This document shows, piece by piece, positions 43,917-54,396 of a stretch of 54,396 nucleotides of DNA (position 1 is the first letter of the stretch; each line of letters starts with the position of its first letter). The notes below the pieces were generated by a model. The model ran no database searches. It worked only from the letters and a program-made list of their open reading frames with translations, and was not told where the DNA came from. The position numbers were made by a program, and so were the translations under genes. The stretch lies in contig BFEA01000200.1 in the NCBI GenBank assembly GCA_003427395.1, positions 936,949 through 991,344 on the forward strand. The letters run 5' to 3'. Origin of the DNA: Chara braunii. Taxonomy: Eukaryota; Streptophyta; Charophyceae; Charales; Characeae.

Positions 43917-44213
43917 AAGGGGAATCTCGCGCCTTGTGTCCATTGCTGCATGTAGGTAAACCGGATTACGTCGAAATTTTTGCTCCGCCTGCATGGGGAT
44001 CTGAAAAGGGAGCCCATGTTGAATGGTACACAGTGCCACGTGTCAGTACTAGTGCACCACATGTCAGTGCTCGTGGACCACATGTCCGTTCTCGTGGACA
44101 GGTCGTGAGTTCGAATCGTGATGGAAATCAGATAGTGACATAAAGTTGTCCCGTGCTGAATGGTACACCACCTGTACTAACTGATAGTGAACAAGTTACG
44201 GTACACCGGGGCA

Positions 44214-44545
44214 TCCGGGCCTATTTGTAGAAAGCTGCCCTCTGAGACTCCAGAGCCGCCGACTCAACTGGGCCGTCTGGCCGTGGCCTTCACAGTCCAT
44301 TACTGCCCAGGACGGAAGGGGGATGCTTTTACGGTTTACATGGGGAAGAGCCACATATTTGATTTTGTAGCGTCCGAGCCTATTTGTAGAAAGATACCTT
44401 CCGAGACCCAAGAGCCTACGACTCAACTGGGCCCTCTGGCCGTGGCTTCCACAGTCCATTACTGCCCAGGCTGGAAGGGGTATGCTTTTTTTACGGTGTA
44501 CGTGGGTAAGAGCCACAAATTTGATTTTGATTTCGTAGGGGGGGA
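44214..44545. repeat. ~173-bp tandem duplication
   Basis: GCCTATTTGTAGAAAG starts both copies (about 44218 and 44391). Both continue with CCAGAGCC or AAGAGCC, GACTCAACTGGGCC, CACAGTCCATTACTGCCCAG and AAGAGCCACA. The frame 44187-44570 stays open through both copies, giving a two-fold ~57-residue protein repeat. No known domain is recognised and the opposite strand is also open, so coding is doubtful. Confidence 0.75.
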
Positions 44546-44649
44546 AACATACCGGATTAGCTTCGGGTGAACTGGTGGTTGAAAGCACCGGTACGTTTCC
44601 GCGCTACGAAATAAAAAATGTGGGTACGTTTCCGCGCTATGAAATAATA

Positions 44650-45448
44650 AATGTGGCTTGCATGCCCGTGCAACTTTTGTGCAACTTTTGGGTCTGGGCC
44701 ACCGGAGCAAAGTGGCTAGTGACGGCAGCAGCCAAAAGGAGGCCTGCGGGGGTTTCACTTCTTTGGGTTGGCAGCGTTAAGGGCTAGTACCCGCTTTTTG
44801 GGGCAAAGAAAGAGAGAGATTTCACTATGTAGTGCCTCAAAGATTCTGGGCCTGATAGGTGTCATGCCTCCGGCTGCAGGCTGAGGCCTTCCTCAGCCCT
44901 ACGTTGTACTTGGTCATAGGGAAATTATTGAAACCAACCCATCCACACTGTGATGCCAATACTCACAGTGTGATGCCAATGCTATGATTGACTGGGGGTG
45001 CTGAAATCTACCGAGCCACATTTCTTCGTAGAGGCTCGCTACTCACACTGTGACTGTGATCCCAATGCAGCTGTGGTTTACTGTGCGTGTCGAAGTCTAT
45101 TGAGGGTTGTCTGAAGCTTTAGCGGCATGAATGATTTGCCATCATCAATCCTGCAGTTTTGTTAAGATCGTGCCCCCAATTCGACAAGCCGAACTCAACT
45201 TTAGGAGGATGCCATTCATTTCAACTCAGAGAACGAAGAAGAAGAGAAAGAGAATGAAGAAAAGAAGATGGAGAAGAGGAAAAGGAAGAACATGAGCAGA
45301 TCGATGATGTTTCCTCCCTCCTATGCTCTTCCATCATCGTCCGTCCTATGACTTTGGTTCTTGCTCATTCGTTCCGTCATTCATTGTAACAGTTGTTTTT
45401 ATTGTTGTCAAACATAATAACAGCAACAATGAATGACTGAATGAATGA
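44650..45448. other. No gene seen
   Basis: Small repeats only: CACTGTGATGCCAATACTCACAG type phrases near 44945-45065. Confidence 0.35.
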
Positions 45449-45483
45449 GTGAGAACCGAAGTTTGCATGATCCCCTTTGCCAG

Positions 45484-45900
45484 TGTCGGGAAGCCTCTCT
45501 ACTCTCTGAGTCTCCTTCCGGTACTAGCACTGGAGGCTATGTATGGCTTTTCATCTCCTTCAGCAAGAGATGTGCAGAGGACAACGCAGTACTATGTCCC
45601 TTCCATCTCCTACATCCTCAACTTCGTTAAGTCCAGGGGAGTAGTAACCCATAAGGGGCATTCTTGGTACACACCGCCAACCAGGTAAGTGAAGTGGAAG
45701 GTCCACCACAGTGCCACCTCCTCCTCTTTAACTCCATAGCGCAGTCTTGGCATCAACTACCACTCCCTCCATAGCCAGGCTCTCGTCCTCAGGTCCGCCT
45801 ACTCCATAGCCTTGGAGGTCTTTGTCATCGCCCTCGACTCCTCCACGGACGCCCGAAAGCTCTGTCGCATTGTTTCTCTTGGTGGAGCAGCAGCATGGAA
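45484..45900 (+). CDS. Possible two-exon coding segment, unrecognised
   Basis: A reading stretch ending RGVVTHKGHSWYTPPT meets a consensus donor, CAG/GTAAGT, at 45684/45685. After a 60-bp interval, a pyrimidine-rich tract and an AG at 45744, the same phase continues open as LGINYHSLHSQALVLRSAYS, VFVIALDSSTDARKLC and GGAAAWNCLLCE to a stop near 45919. Without removal of the interval the frame stops at once (TAA). The in-phase junction is suggestive, but a 60-bp intron is short, no domain is recognised and the ends are guesses. Confidence 0.25.
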
Positions 45901-46224
45901 TTGCTTGCTGTGTGAATGACCTGGCCTACACACTGTACACTGCGATATGCAAACAAAAAGAAATCAATGTTATGCGCTTATATCTTGGCCTCCGGATTCT
46001 GTACTCTTGAGTACTCTCAGCCTCTTCTTGTGCACTTGGGGTCTGCAAGCTCCCCACACTTTGGCGGGAGCAGCATCGCAGACTGTAATACTACTCACAG
46101 TCGATATGACTAGACCTTCACATGACCCAATTCAGTCCTGGAACCATCAATGCAGTCTGTGATATAATATTACAGGACTGTAGGACCTCTCCGAGTGCTG
46201 GGAAATCCCTACCGAGTCCAAATC

Positions 46225-46248
46225 GTGCGTGCGCGCGCGCGCGCGCGC

Positions 46249-46290
<42 letters not shown>
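46225..46290. repeat. (GC)n(GT)n alternating tract
   Basis: About 24 bases of alternating GC followed by about 40 bases of alternating GT: perfect purine-pyrimidine alternation apart from one GG step. Confidence 0.97.
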
Positions 46291-46292
<2 letters not shown>

Positions 46293-46834
46293 AGCAGGTC
46301 CTTATGGCCTTGGCTCCATATCCATCCTGGGGAGCGCCGGTCCGGTTCCTATTCACCCAGAAGTCAAGATTATAGTAAGATAAATCACGTGCACACTCAC
46401 GCATCCTCGGCCGAAGGATCCCTGGCCACCATTGAGTGCTCCATGTTACAGGAGGATTGACTGGCAGCTTGCCGTTCTCATCTGTTCCTCTTCAGGTTTT
46501 TTCTTTTGACATGATGTCGGATCTGGCTATTTGCATCAAGAGTCACAAGAATGCATCCTTTCTTCCCGTCCTACTTCTGTCCATTAGCTCGTTTAACCAT
46601 ACTGTCTCATCCTCATTCACTGATGTGGCAATCCTTCTGCCTGTCACGGCCTTGCCCGGTTCTGTGCTCTGTGACCTCTCTATCTGGGAGGTCTGCCTTT
46701 ATAGTGGGACTTTCTGAATCATGTCAGCTCCTTGAATTCCAGCTGCATGTCGGTAATCTCCTCCACCTTGGCTAGCCAGACCCTTCTGAAAGATGTCAGG
46801 TGTATCTGACTTACGTCGGGTAGCTCTGTACTGC

Positions 46835-46870
46835 ATCCTTAAACCACCAGTACCTTTCCCAGCTGTCAAG
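46835..46870. repeat. Solo end of a TTTAAACCACCAGTACC-family element
   Basis: CTTAAACCACCAGTACCTTTCCCAG matches the ends found at 11339 and 13639; no partner end was found nearby. Confidence 0.45.
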
Positions 46871-46950
46871 TACGAGTGTCCCGCTACCAGTATGCCGAGC
46901 CTTGCCGAGCCTGGAGCTACCCGAAGCGGGACATCGTGCATTTCTGAAAA

Positions 46951-47126
46951 CACCAACCAAAATTGAAACAATAAAATAAAATAAAATAAATGAACGAGAT
47001 TCAGAAGAAAGAAAAAAGAAAACCAACAAAAAAATAAACACCAACCAAAACTGAAACAATAAAATAAAATAAAATAAATGAAAGAGATTCAGAAGAAAGA
47101 AAAAAGAAAACCAGCAAAAAAATAAA
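46951..47126. repeat. 88-bp tandem duplication
   Basis: Two nearly identical copies beginning CACCAACCAAAATTGAAACA at 46951 and CACCAACCAAAACTGAAACA at 47039. Confidence 0.92.
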
Positions 47127-47171
47127 CCATGTGCCGAGCACGAGCGCGCGCAAGAGAGAGAGAGAGATTCA

Positions 47172-47591
47172 GGGCGTCGTTAGACACTCCTCGGGGATGT
47201 GATTCCAAGGATTTCGTCTTCGTTCCACCTGTCTCCGGAGATAAATCGGAAATGAAAATGTGAAAACACTCCGAGGACGAATCCTTGGGCTCCGAGGATT
47301 TCCCAGCGAAATTGTCCTCGGCTCCGTGAGGTCCTTTGGGGCCCGAGGATCCGTGTTTCACGGAGAGAAGAGGGCATGCACGTAGAGAGACGTTACAACC
47401 GAGAATTCGAATCGTCGCGGCACCCTATTGGCTGAAAGCCTGAAGCACGACTTTTTGTCTTTTTTTTTTTCCTTTTTTTTTCTGACATTGCTCCGAGGAT
47501 GAGTGTAACGAAGACGACAAAAACCCTTAAACAATTCCGAGGATTCATCCTCGGAGCCCGAGGATGCCCCGAGGAGTGTCTAACAACGCCC
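47172..47591. mobile_element. TIR element, GGGCGTTGTTAGACACTCC ends
   Basis: Left end GGGCGTCGTTAGACACTCCT and inverted right end GGGCGTTGTTAGACACTCCT differ at one base in 20, and both continue CGGGG. A 3-base flanking match (TCA) is seen on both sides. The interior is rich in TCCGAGGAT/ATCCTCGG phrases in both orientations, giving strong internal hairpins. It is ~420 bp and non-coding. The superfamily is uncertain; a 3-bp duplication would suit PIF/Harbinger. Confidence 0.65.
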
Positions 47592-47619
47592 TCATTCTCG
47601 AATTGCCACTTTCCAGACA

Positions 47620-47620
47620 T

Positions 47621-47661
<41 letters not shown>

Positions 47662-47777
47662 TTCTTGCCGCATTCCTCTCTCTCTCTCTCTCTCTCTCAA
47701 CAATACGAAAAGGTCCTGAGAATGAATCTCACGCTGGAACGAGGGAAGATTCGTTTTTGCATTTCCGCTTTGCAGCG

Positions 47778-47812
<35 letters not shown>
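47620..47812. repeat. Cluster of (CA)n, (TC)n and (GA)n microsatellites
   Basis: (CA)n at about 47620-47659, (TC)n at about 47675-47698 and (GA)n at about 47780-47812. Just beyond, GAGACTCCCCC recurs near 47817, 47838 and 47882. Confidence 0.9.
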
Positions 47813-47814
<2 letters not shown>

Positions 47815-47899
47815 CTGAGACTCCCCCGTGTGTAAGAGACTCCCCCATCCTACACACAGAGACCGACATTGCCATGTGGCTTGAGACTCCCCCATGAAT

Positions 47900-50315
47900 C
47901 CTGATTCTTTCCTGGTTTGAGCTTGGGCAGTTTTCTAATTTTGTCACTTTTGATGCTGTCAGGTGCTGACAAGCACATCTTTGGGCCTGCCTCATCTAAC
48001 TTTGAGCAGGCCCCCTCCCCCCCTGAGGATATAGACAGTCCTCAGGAGGTGTTCCCCACTCTTGCAGTACTTGGCACTCCATGAGCCTATAACCAGTTGT
48101 ATGAGTCGTTAGTCATAATGTCACAGCTCTTATCAACACCTCTAGCACCCGCAAGGGATTTTATTTCAAAGAAAAAAAAAGGTCATATGTCACAGTCCAT
48201 TAGGGCTGAAAGAATTATGCAAGTTTAATGGATTCTGTTTTGTGTTTTTTTCCCTCACAAACAACCCGGAAGATATGACCAATAACCCTAATTGGGCTGT
48301 TGCTGGAAAATGGGTCCAGCGTCCCTTCTGTGAGGAACGAGCCCTCAAGGGGGGGCCCAGTCAGACATCAGATGTTCTGGGCTAAGGCCCCAGCAAGCCG
48401 AGTGCCCCCGCCCTAAGTGAAGGCGGGCCTGAATATTCGTCAAAGACTCGAAGGCCAAATTTTGACATTTCCATATGTGGGTATTCAGGCTCTCGCAACA
48501 CGCCAGTTGGTTGGGCAGAGACGCGTGAGCGTTACCAAGCTGTGTTGTACAGTTGGGCCAGGCCTTGACAGTTGCGCCTGGGCACATACGCACAAAGCAG
48601 GGCCGATAAATTGGGAAGCAGGCCATCGGCCTTTAGAAAATTTAAAGCAGAACTGCTGATGCACCTACCTGGGAGCCCTGCACAGATGTAGCAAACAGCC
48701 CAAGTCCGGAGACTGAGGCCGTGCCCAACTGAAAAGGGGCCTGGCCCTCAACTGTAGTCTCGGCCCTGGGCGCAGGGTCTGAGGCCCAACCGGAAGTTAC
48801 TGGAAGCTTCCAGCCAGGCCACACGCAGCATCCAGGAGGCTGCCACTTCCATATAGGAAGAGAGGCAGCCCAGGCCAGGCGTTCTGGCCAGTGCAGGCAA
48901 TGTGGAAGTGCTGCTGCGCTATTGCTTGATGCTGAGCTGCTGCCAAGCGCGCTGACGGGGTGCGTAGCGGTGAAGTGGGGTGCTGCAGGGCAGCGGGGCG
49001 CAGGCGACCATAGCCGGGCTGCGGGGCGCCAGGGGGTATAGCGGGTGATCTGGTGGTCTTCAGGGAAGGAGGCGCAGTGTGGGGTAATCAAGGTCTGACT
49101 GAGGGTGACGAGATACGTACCTGGTGCATGACGAGAGATCGGCTATGGTGTTACCATAGTCGTGTTCATTGGTCTTCGAGAGTCGAAGTGAGCCTGTTGC
49201 GTGAACCAGCTGTAGGTAGGATAGTCGGGTAGAGCAGGCTGGGCGCTGGGCGCCAGTCAGAGAAGAGCGACTCTGGATGCTGTGTCGGTGTGGCCTACGG
49301 CGTTGAACATTGGCTCATTACTTCATTGTATTGCTGTATTTGGTTGGTTTCTCGGCGCATTTTGTACTCTCTGCTTGGACACGACTACTTGGTCAGCTGT
49401 GTGTGTGATTTTGCAACTTGGTTTTCTGTATATCGTTCACACTGAGTCTCATATTCCTTGCACTTCCTTTCACTAGTCTATCCTCATCTTCCAAGATCTC
49501 TTGAAGCTCCAAGTAATTTCGTGTAGAAGCGACGCACCATCCTACTTGGTGCTAAGGTTCAGTCAAGCGGATTTGAGCTGTACTTTACTCTGGCATAGGC
49601 TATTCTGATTTTATGGGGCCTTTTCCCCGGAGCCCCTCATGCTACCTTTTACCCTTCCCTTTATTATGAATAAAGACGGTATTTTCCATTTTTTCACTTT
49701 TATGCCTAGTCTTTTCTCTGTTTGTGACACATTGATCAGTTTTTTTTTTTTTTTTTTTTTGGGATTTGGGAACATTGATCAGATCAGACAGTAGGGTAAT
49801 CATTAAAAAAAAGAAAAAAAAAAGACAAGCGTAATTGTGGGATCTGTGCTGCGCCTGGTGTTGTTTTGGGTAGGACTGGGTGCTTCAGTTAGTCTCCCAC
49901 TGCTCGTTGTATACAGCCCTTGGGCCCACTGACTTCTAATCTCTTTTTTTTCTTTTTTTTTAATCCAGGTCCCAATCTTAATAAAGTGAAAGGGGTAAGA
50001 GAGAAGCTTGACTTAATTAACGGGTTGTCCCGCTCAGCAGGATCTCGGACCTAAACTAGGGCCACAAATGAAGTCTGATAACTGGGTGGTCACATTATCC
50101 TGCAGACTTAGGATTTCTTTTTTTTTTTCTTTTTTTTTTTTAATGAGTTCCTGTCTTTATTATTATTATAAAGCTGGGAAATGGTACCGTCCCTCACAAA
50201 ACGTAATTAGTGGGTCGCTCTCCGAAAAAGGCATCATCGGCCTAAGTCAGAGGGGAGACCTAGGATTTATGTAATCTACTTGTGAATTGAAATATGAGTA
50301 CAATGTATTTAAAAT
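47900..50315. other. No gene seen
   Basis: Includes GC-rich stretches (48640-49090) that are open on the minus strand without recognisable domains, an AATAAA near 49669 and several poly(T) runs. Confidence 0.35.
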
Positions 50316-50478
50316 TTAAACCACCAGTACTTGGTGTAGCTATCGGCTGTTGGGAAACAAAATAGAGTAGAAACGTTTCTAGTTGGATGAATTTGGCCGC
50401 TCCTGTAGTGGCTCTCACTTTTCCTAAAATTGTGGCTTGTTAACGGGCACGACTTTTAGGTAGTACTGGCGGTTTAAA
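50316..50478. mobile_element. Miniature TIR element, TTTAAACCACCAGTACC family
   Basis: Left end TTTAAACCACCAGTACTTGG and inverted right end TTTAAACCGCCAGTACTACC, 163 bp apart. The best-preserved short member of the family in this window. The target duplication is ambiguous because the flanks are AT-rich. Confidence 0.6.
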
Positions 50479-50974
50479 CGTTCAAACGGATTACTGGTGC
50501 AAAATTCCTAACGGCTTCAGTCACGAGTTAAGTCGTCAGATTCCAGAACAGGATTTACAACGGGCCTCGCTCTCAAAGAATTCTGGTCGACCCCATCCCC
50601 ACTGTCATTCATAAGGTGCAGCAGCAGGGGAGGAAACTCGATCTCTACTTGCAGTTTACAGGGGGGGGGGGGGGGTATGCCAGGGGGGCACTGCCAGATG
50701 GCCCAAGCTAAAAAGGAAAGAACAGTTGGACGGATCTAGACAAATGGGCAGCGCCAGTGTGGTTCGATGTGGTAGGGGATGAAAGGATGGTCTGTTTCTC
50801 TGAGCCGACTGTTCCCATCTGCTCCCTTTCCTTTGTCAATGACCCCATGGAATGGGAATGGCCTAGAGGAAAACCCACCCCTGACAGTATGGCGATATAG
50901 TATGAATAATATTGAATACACAATTAAGGACTCCTATAATGGAGTACGCCACAAACCAGTGTAATTGCACCGGG

Positions 50975-51005
<31 letters not shown>

Positions 51006-51179
51006 ATTCACTGATGGGAAAGAGGCGCCCCATCAAACTGACCTCCCAATGCACCGGGCTAAGCTATTTTAATGTCAATATATGGAGGCCTAGATGTTCC
51101 CATGAACGCAAAGATTATAATTGAGCAACGAATGAAAGGCCTCTCATGGATGCCTAACCCCCCCCCCCCCCCCCCCCCC
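50975..51179. repeat. Poly(A) and poly(C) homopolymers
   Basis: About 30 A at 50975-51004 and about 22 C at 51158-51179. The lengths are unlikely to be exact in short-read data. Confidence 0.9.
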
Positions 51180-51199
51180 ATTAAGCATGGACAAGCCTG

Positions 51200-52490
51200 A
51201 AGGACGACCTGAACAACACAGTGGAGCAACAGGGTAGGGCAGAGGCAATTCACACCTTCCATTTCCCGTGCATCGGACCCGACAAGAAAATTGGAGAGGG
51301 GTCCCGGACAAGAAAATTTCGTCGAAAATGGTATTTTCCTATGGTGGAATTGGAGAGCAGGGGAGGAGAACTGGAAGTTGCACCTTCCCCAACTGCCTTT
51401 TCACTTCAGTATCGGAAGATGATGCCAGGGCAATAACAGAATCTTTGATCCTTCCCTCGAATCTGCAATCCTCCCTTCCCCCCCACCGACTCCCTCCTCC
51501 TCCTCTCTCTCCCTCCCCTTCCTCCTCCCGTCAACCGTCAGCAGACCCCTTCCCATGCCCTGACCCCTCCTGGCCTAGTACTCCCCTCTCCTTCCCGGGT
51601 CACCACCTGCCCCTCACCCCCTCCATCTACGTTCCTATCTGGTGACCCTCTCATCCCACAGGGGTGCTAAGCAAAGCCCTGTCCCTCTAAGCTTCCCAAG
51701 CATCACGTTGATCCCTCATCGGGTGAAGAAACTTCAAAGCTGAACAGAGAGGCCTTTTATCTAAGGGTAGTGGAAGCGGTAAATTCATTTGGATGAGGTA
51801 ATGGGGGGAGCATGATGTCAAAAAGAGGACAAAGGTGCCTGGACCAGGTGTGTTCGGGTAGGAATAATGGGGCCTTAGCCAGCTCTGTGCCTGGACCAGT
51901 AGGTGTGTTCGGGTAGGAATAATGGGGCCTCAGTTTTAGGCCCCTTAGTCAGGGGCTGAACATGGGGACGGGGGGGTCCCCGGTAACCAGGAGTGGGGTT
52001 CCCACTCCACATTCACCTATGTGCTCCCTATAAAGACTTGCCACGCCCGAAGAACGAGCCACTCAACACAGTCAGTCTAGACTGCTCCTTGGCTGCTGGC
52101 AGGGGGGCAGGGTTTCTAGCTGCAGGACCAGTGGCGAGGATGGGGAGGGGGGGGATTAAAGGAGGTGGGGGGGTACTCAAGAACTGCTGCAGGTGACCTG
52201 CGTCACGTTCACCCATGGTTCGCTCAAGATGTTGAAGAATTTGAATTCCTGTGCCGTTCAGGACATGACTGTTGCTAACCTGGTCCACCTGAACAAGGCC
52301 AATCAGCATAGGAATTCCCGTGCTTGGGACGCTTCCTAGTTACCGCAGAAGGGATGTAACCCACCGTGGTTAAACTATACCAGTTTCGGCTCAAGATTGC
52401 AGTTTGCGGTGGAGAAGTTCAAAATTCCTTCAGCCAAAGGGAAGTTAGATCCCTTCTTCAAGTTCTACTAGGAAAGCTTCCGAAGCGAGT
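51200..52490. other. GC-rich stretch with a small duplication, no gene
   Basis: A ~58-bp direct repeat (GGTGTGTTCGGGTAGGAATA at about 51848 and 51902). No recognisable coding sequence. Confidence 0.45.
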
Positions 52491-52491
52491 A

Positions 52492-52602
52492 ATACCAACT
52501 TCACCCGAATAGAAAGCACGCCCAGTAATTATCACGGTATCGGGACTTCAAGCACCCAGTACAGCTATAAGGACCGGGGGTTCTATTCGGGGAAGAGGGT
52601 AG
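52492..52602. mobile_element. Foldback element, CTTCCCCCGAATA family, copy 2 (diverged)
   Basis: Left arm ACTTCACCCGAATAGAA and right arm TTCTATTCGGGGAAGAGGG. ~110 bp; the inner arms are less well matched than in the other copies. Confidence 0.5.
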
Positions 52603-53708
52603 TCAATCCCCTCACACCAGGGTAATTGATGCTACTCTCTTTCGTTTCTTTGGTCCTCTTTTAAGGGACGCTTGACCCGGTTTCCAGCAGGTGCAGGTGC
52701 AGCTCCCGCGTTCAATTGATTGGAGGCATCGTAACGGGCGATAACTATTCATAGGGGATGCTCTTATCACCCACCTCCAAGAAGGGTTACCCATGATGAT
52801 TAGTTAATTTAGGGGGGAAAAAAAGGAATGGGAGGTAGTATCACAAGTCGTCTGTTCTCCCTGCCTTCTTCGGATGTACAAACATGCTTGCCGGTGATAA
52901 GCAACCGGACTGCTGCCCCCCAGAATAGAAGGGGTACTATTTTTCTTGAAAAAGAAAAGGAAAGAAGGAAATTGAGGTTGTGGAGAGAGGGGTGGATGGT
53001 GTAGTTGGGAGGTCACCTATTTTCTAAACGCACTTCCGTGGATATCACTGGAAGGGTCACAGGCCCTTTTCTGCTCACAGCTCAGGTGGGAAAAGGGGTT
53101 TGCCCGAAAACCGACTTTCCACAGGTTACCATCTGCTCCCAAATACAAAGCACCCTGATTGTGAATGTATGTACACAAGCTGTCTTCCCAGTCCGGTGTC
53201 GCCATGATGAGGGTGCGCTGTGTTCGGGGAAAGATGGAAGGGGTAGTACTGTACTCCTGGGCAGCTGACTGGGCTGTCTGAAGCAGCTGGGTTACATATT
53301 AAGCATTTGAAGCAAAGTCGTTCAGAGATTGATGGGGGTGGGGGAGGGAGGTTGTGCAGTATTGGGATCGCCCGTCATGCAGAGAACATTCTGATTAGCC
53401 TTCCTGATCACTCTTCCTTAATCATCATTTTTCTCTGATTATCATTCTGGTTAAGGAACATTGAAGCTCAAGTACCGTGATGCTAAATCATCAGTTTTAG
53501 CATCATCATCATCATCATCACCCTCATCATCATATGTTGGTTACTCCGGGTAGACTGTGAGGACCCCGGCCTCAATGTTCTCAAATATTAATACAATCCT
53601 TGGGCACTGGGCCCTTTTCAAAAAAAAGAAGAAAACAGAGTGTGGGGACCACTTCGATCCTTTGCAAAAGGATAATCACAGCATCCCACAGCCTATGTGC
53701 CATACTAT

Positions 53709-53811
53709 TTTCTTCCACCGAATAGAACGTACTGTCATTTTCGCTGCATCTGGACTGAAAGGTGAGCCAAATACCCCTTTAATGACCGCACGTTCTATTC
53801 GGGGGAAGACG
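53709..53811. mobile_element. Foldback element, CTTCCCCCGAATA family, copy 3
   Basis: Left arm TTTCTTCCACCGAATAGAAC then GTACTGTCATT; right arm GCACGTTCTATTCGGGGGAA. It shares the centre (TCTGGACTGAAAGGTG) with copy 1 (TCTAGACTGAAAGATG). ~103 bp. Confidence 0.7.
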
Positions 53812-53954
53812 GTGGGGTGACGTAAATGGATCACCACCCGGTCCCGAACTGCATCGTCAAATTGAGTTCACATGTGCACGTGTTTTTTCATCTTGCAATT
53901 TATGGACAAGAAAAAGAAAGAGGAAGTTGCAAATTTGGACAAGAAATCCACTAA

Positions 53955-54120
53955 GGGCCAGATCCCACTGGCAAAGAGGATTGGAATAAGTGTCTGAATC
54001 TGGACGTGTTTGTGGAGAGGTGCAAAAAACTGTGATTGATCTGCGTTTCTGCATATCTGTGCGGAACACGTCCAGATACAGACACTTATTCCAATCCTCT
54101 TGGGGAGTGGGATCTGGCCC
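53955..54120. mobile_element. Hairpin MITE with ~58-bp TIRs
   Basis: Left arm GGGCCAGATCCCACT, then AGAGGATTGGAATAAGTGTC and ATCTGGACGTGTT; the right arm is the same words inverted with about five mismatches. Total 166 bp, so nearly the whole element is stem. GGGCC ends next to TAA (left) and ATTAA (right) would suit a Tourist-like PIF/Harbinger MITE, but the duplication is not exact. Confidence 0.75.
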
Positions 54121-54396
54121 ATTAATGTACCAGGGTAACAACTTGAGAAGTTAATTTACCACTTCGCAACCATCCGAGTGTGCCAGCTCTGCAGCGCACA
54201 ACTGGCTGACAGGGACCCACGGCTTCAGCGCCTGGGCAGCACCTCAGCAGCATAGAATTTTCTTATATGCTCTTATGAGTCTTGCCTTCAAGTTGAATCA
54301 GCCACTCCTCCAGTTGTTTTCTGCAAGGATTTCGGTTACGGAATCTGTAGACGGTAGATCGAACTACTCGTAAGCATCAAACCTTCACAAAAAAAA

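Noticed and set aside
48642-49091. 149-codon GC-rich frame on the minus strand
   Set aside because: No domain, composition typical of chance openness in GC-rich DNA, no splice or start support.
49282-49476. Short hydrophobic 64-codon frame
   Set aside because: No recognisable family, no supporting context and a length expected by chance.

Overview
The window looks like repeat-dense nuclear DNA from a green-lineage (streptophyte) eukaryote. There are no operons or Shine-Dalgarno-led genes. Mobile-element relics dominate: a chromodomain-bearing Ty3/gypsy LTR retrotransposon, L1-type LINEs, hAT-like miniature elements, a tRNA-derived SINE and many satellites and microsatellites. The one convincing host gene encodes a plant NATA-type GNAT acetyltransferase. 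A charophyte such as Chara would fit, but that is inference and no marker in the window settles it. It is a draft assembly: two N gaps (10197-10332 and 34699-35632) lie next to back-to-back Nextera mosaic ends, and the sequence between each gap and its adapter is copied from elsewhere in the window.

Layout. Positions 1-15298 hold about 2.3 tandem copies of a ~2.1-kb unit made of non-coding sequence plus the first part of a LINE ORF1-like reading frame. A ~10.4-kb gypsy/chromovirus element (721-11132, minus strand) splits the first unit. Its LTRs, primer-binding site, gag, protease, RT, RNase H, integrase and chromodomain can all be read, but gag and pol carry point stops and frameshifts. The third unit runs into a long decayed L1-type LINE on the plus strand, with endonuclease, RT, C-terminal Cys/His region, 3' UTR and poly(A) at 21939-21958. 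Two hAT-like miniature elements with exact 8-bp target duplications lie inside this LINE, one of them nested in a third. Positions 22460-34690 are AT-rich with further miniature elements, LINE fragments and long stretches where nothing is recognised.

From about 35770 on, the sequence is more GC-rich. It contains a tRNA-derived SINE (36255-36625, minus), the intact NATA-like gene (37133-37978, plus), (GA)n tracts, several tandem duplications, a ~47-bp minisatellite (43050-43470), foldback and other TIR elements, and a weak candidate for a spliced coding segment near 45480-45900.

The most interesting signal is a set of related hAT-like miniature elements. They share a core and a terminal pattern, but each carries its own nearly pure subterminal pentamer: GTACG, GTTCG or GTCCG. 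That looks like one recognition word changed by a single base and homogenised separately in each lineage. Functionally the window is one host metabolic gene in a landscape of nested, mostly dead transposons; no multi-gene pathway is visible.
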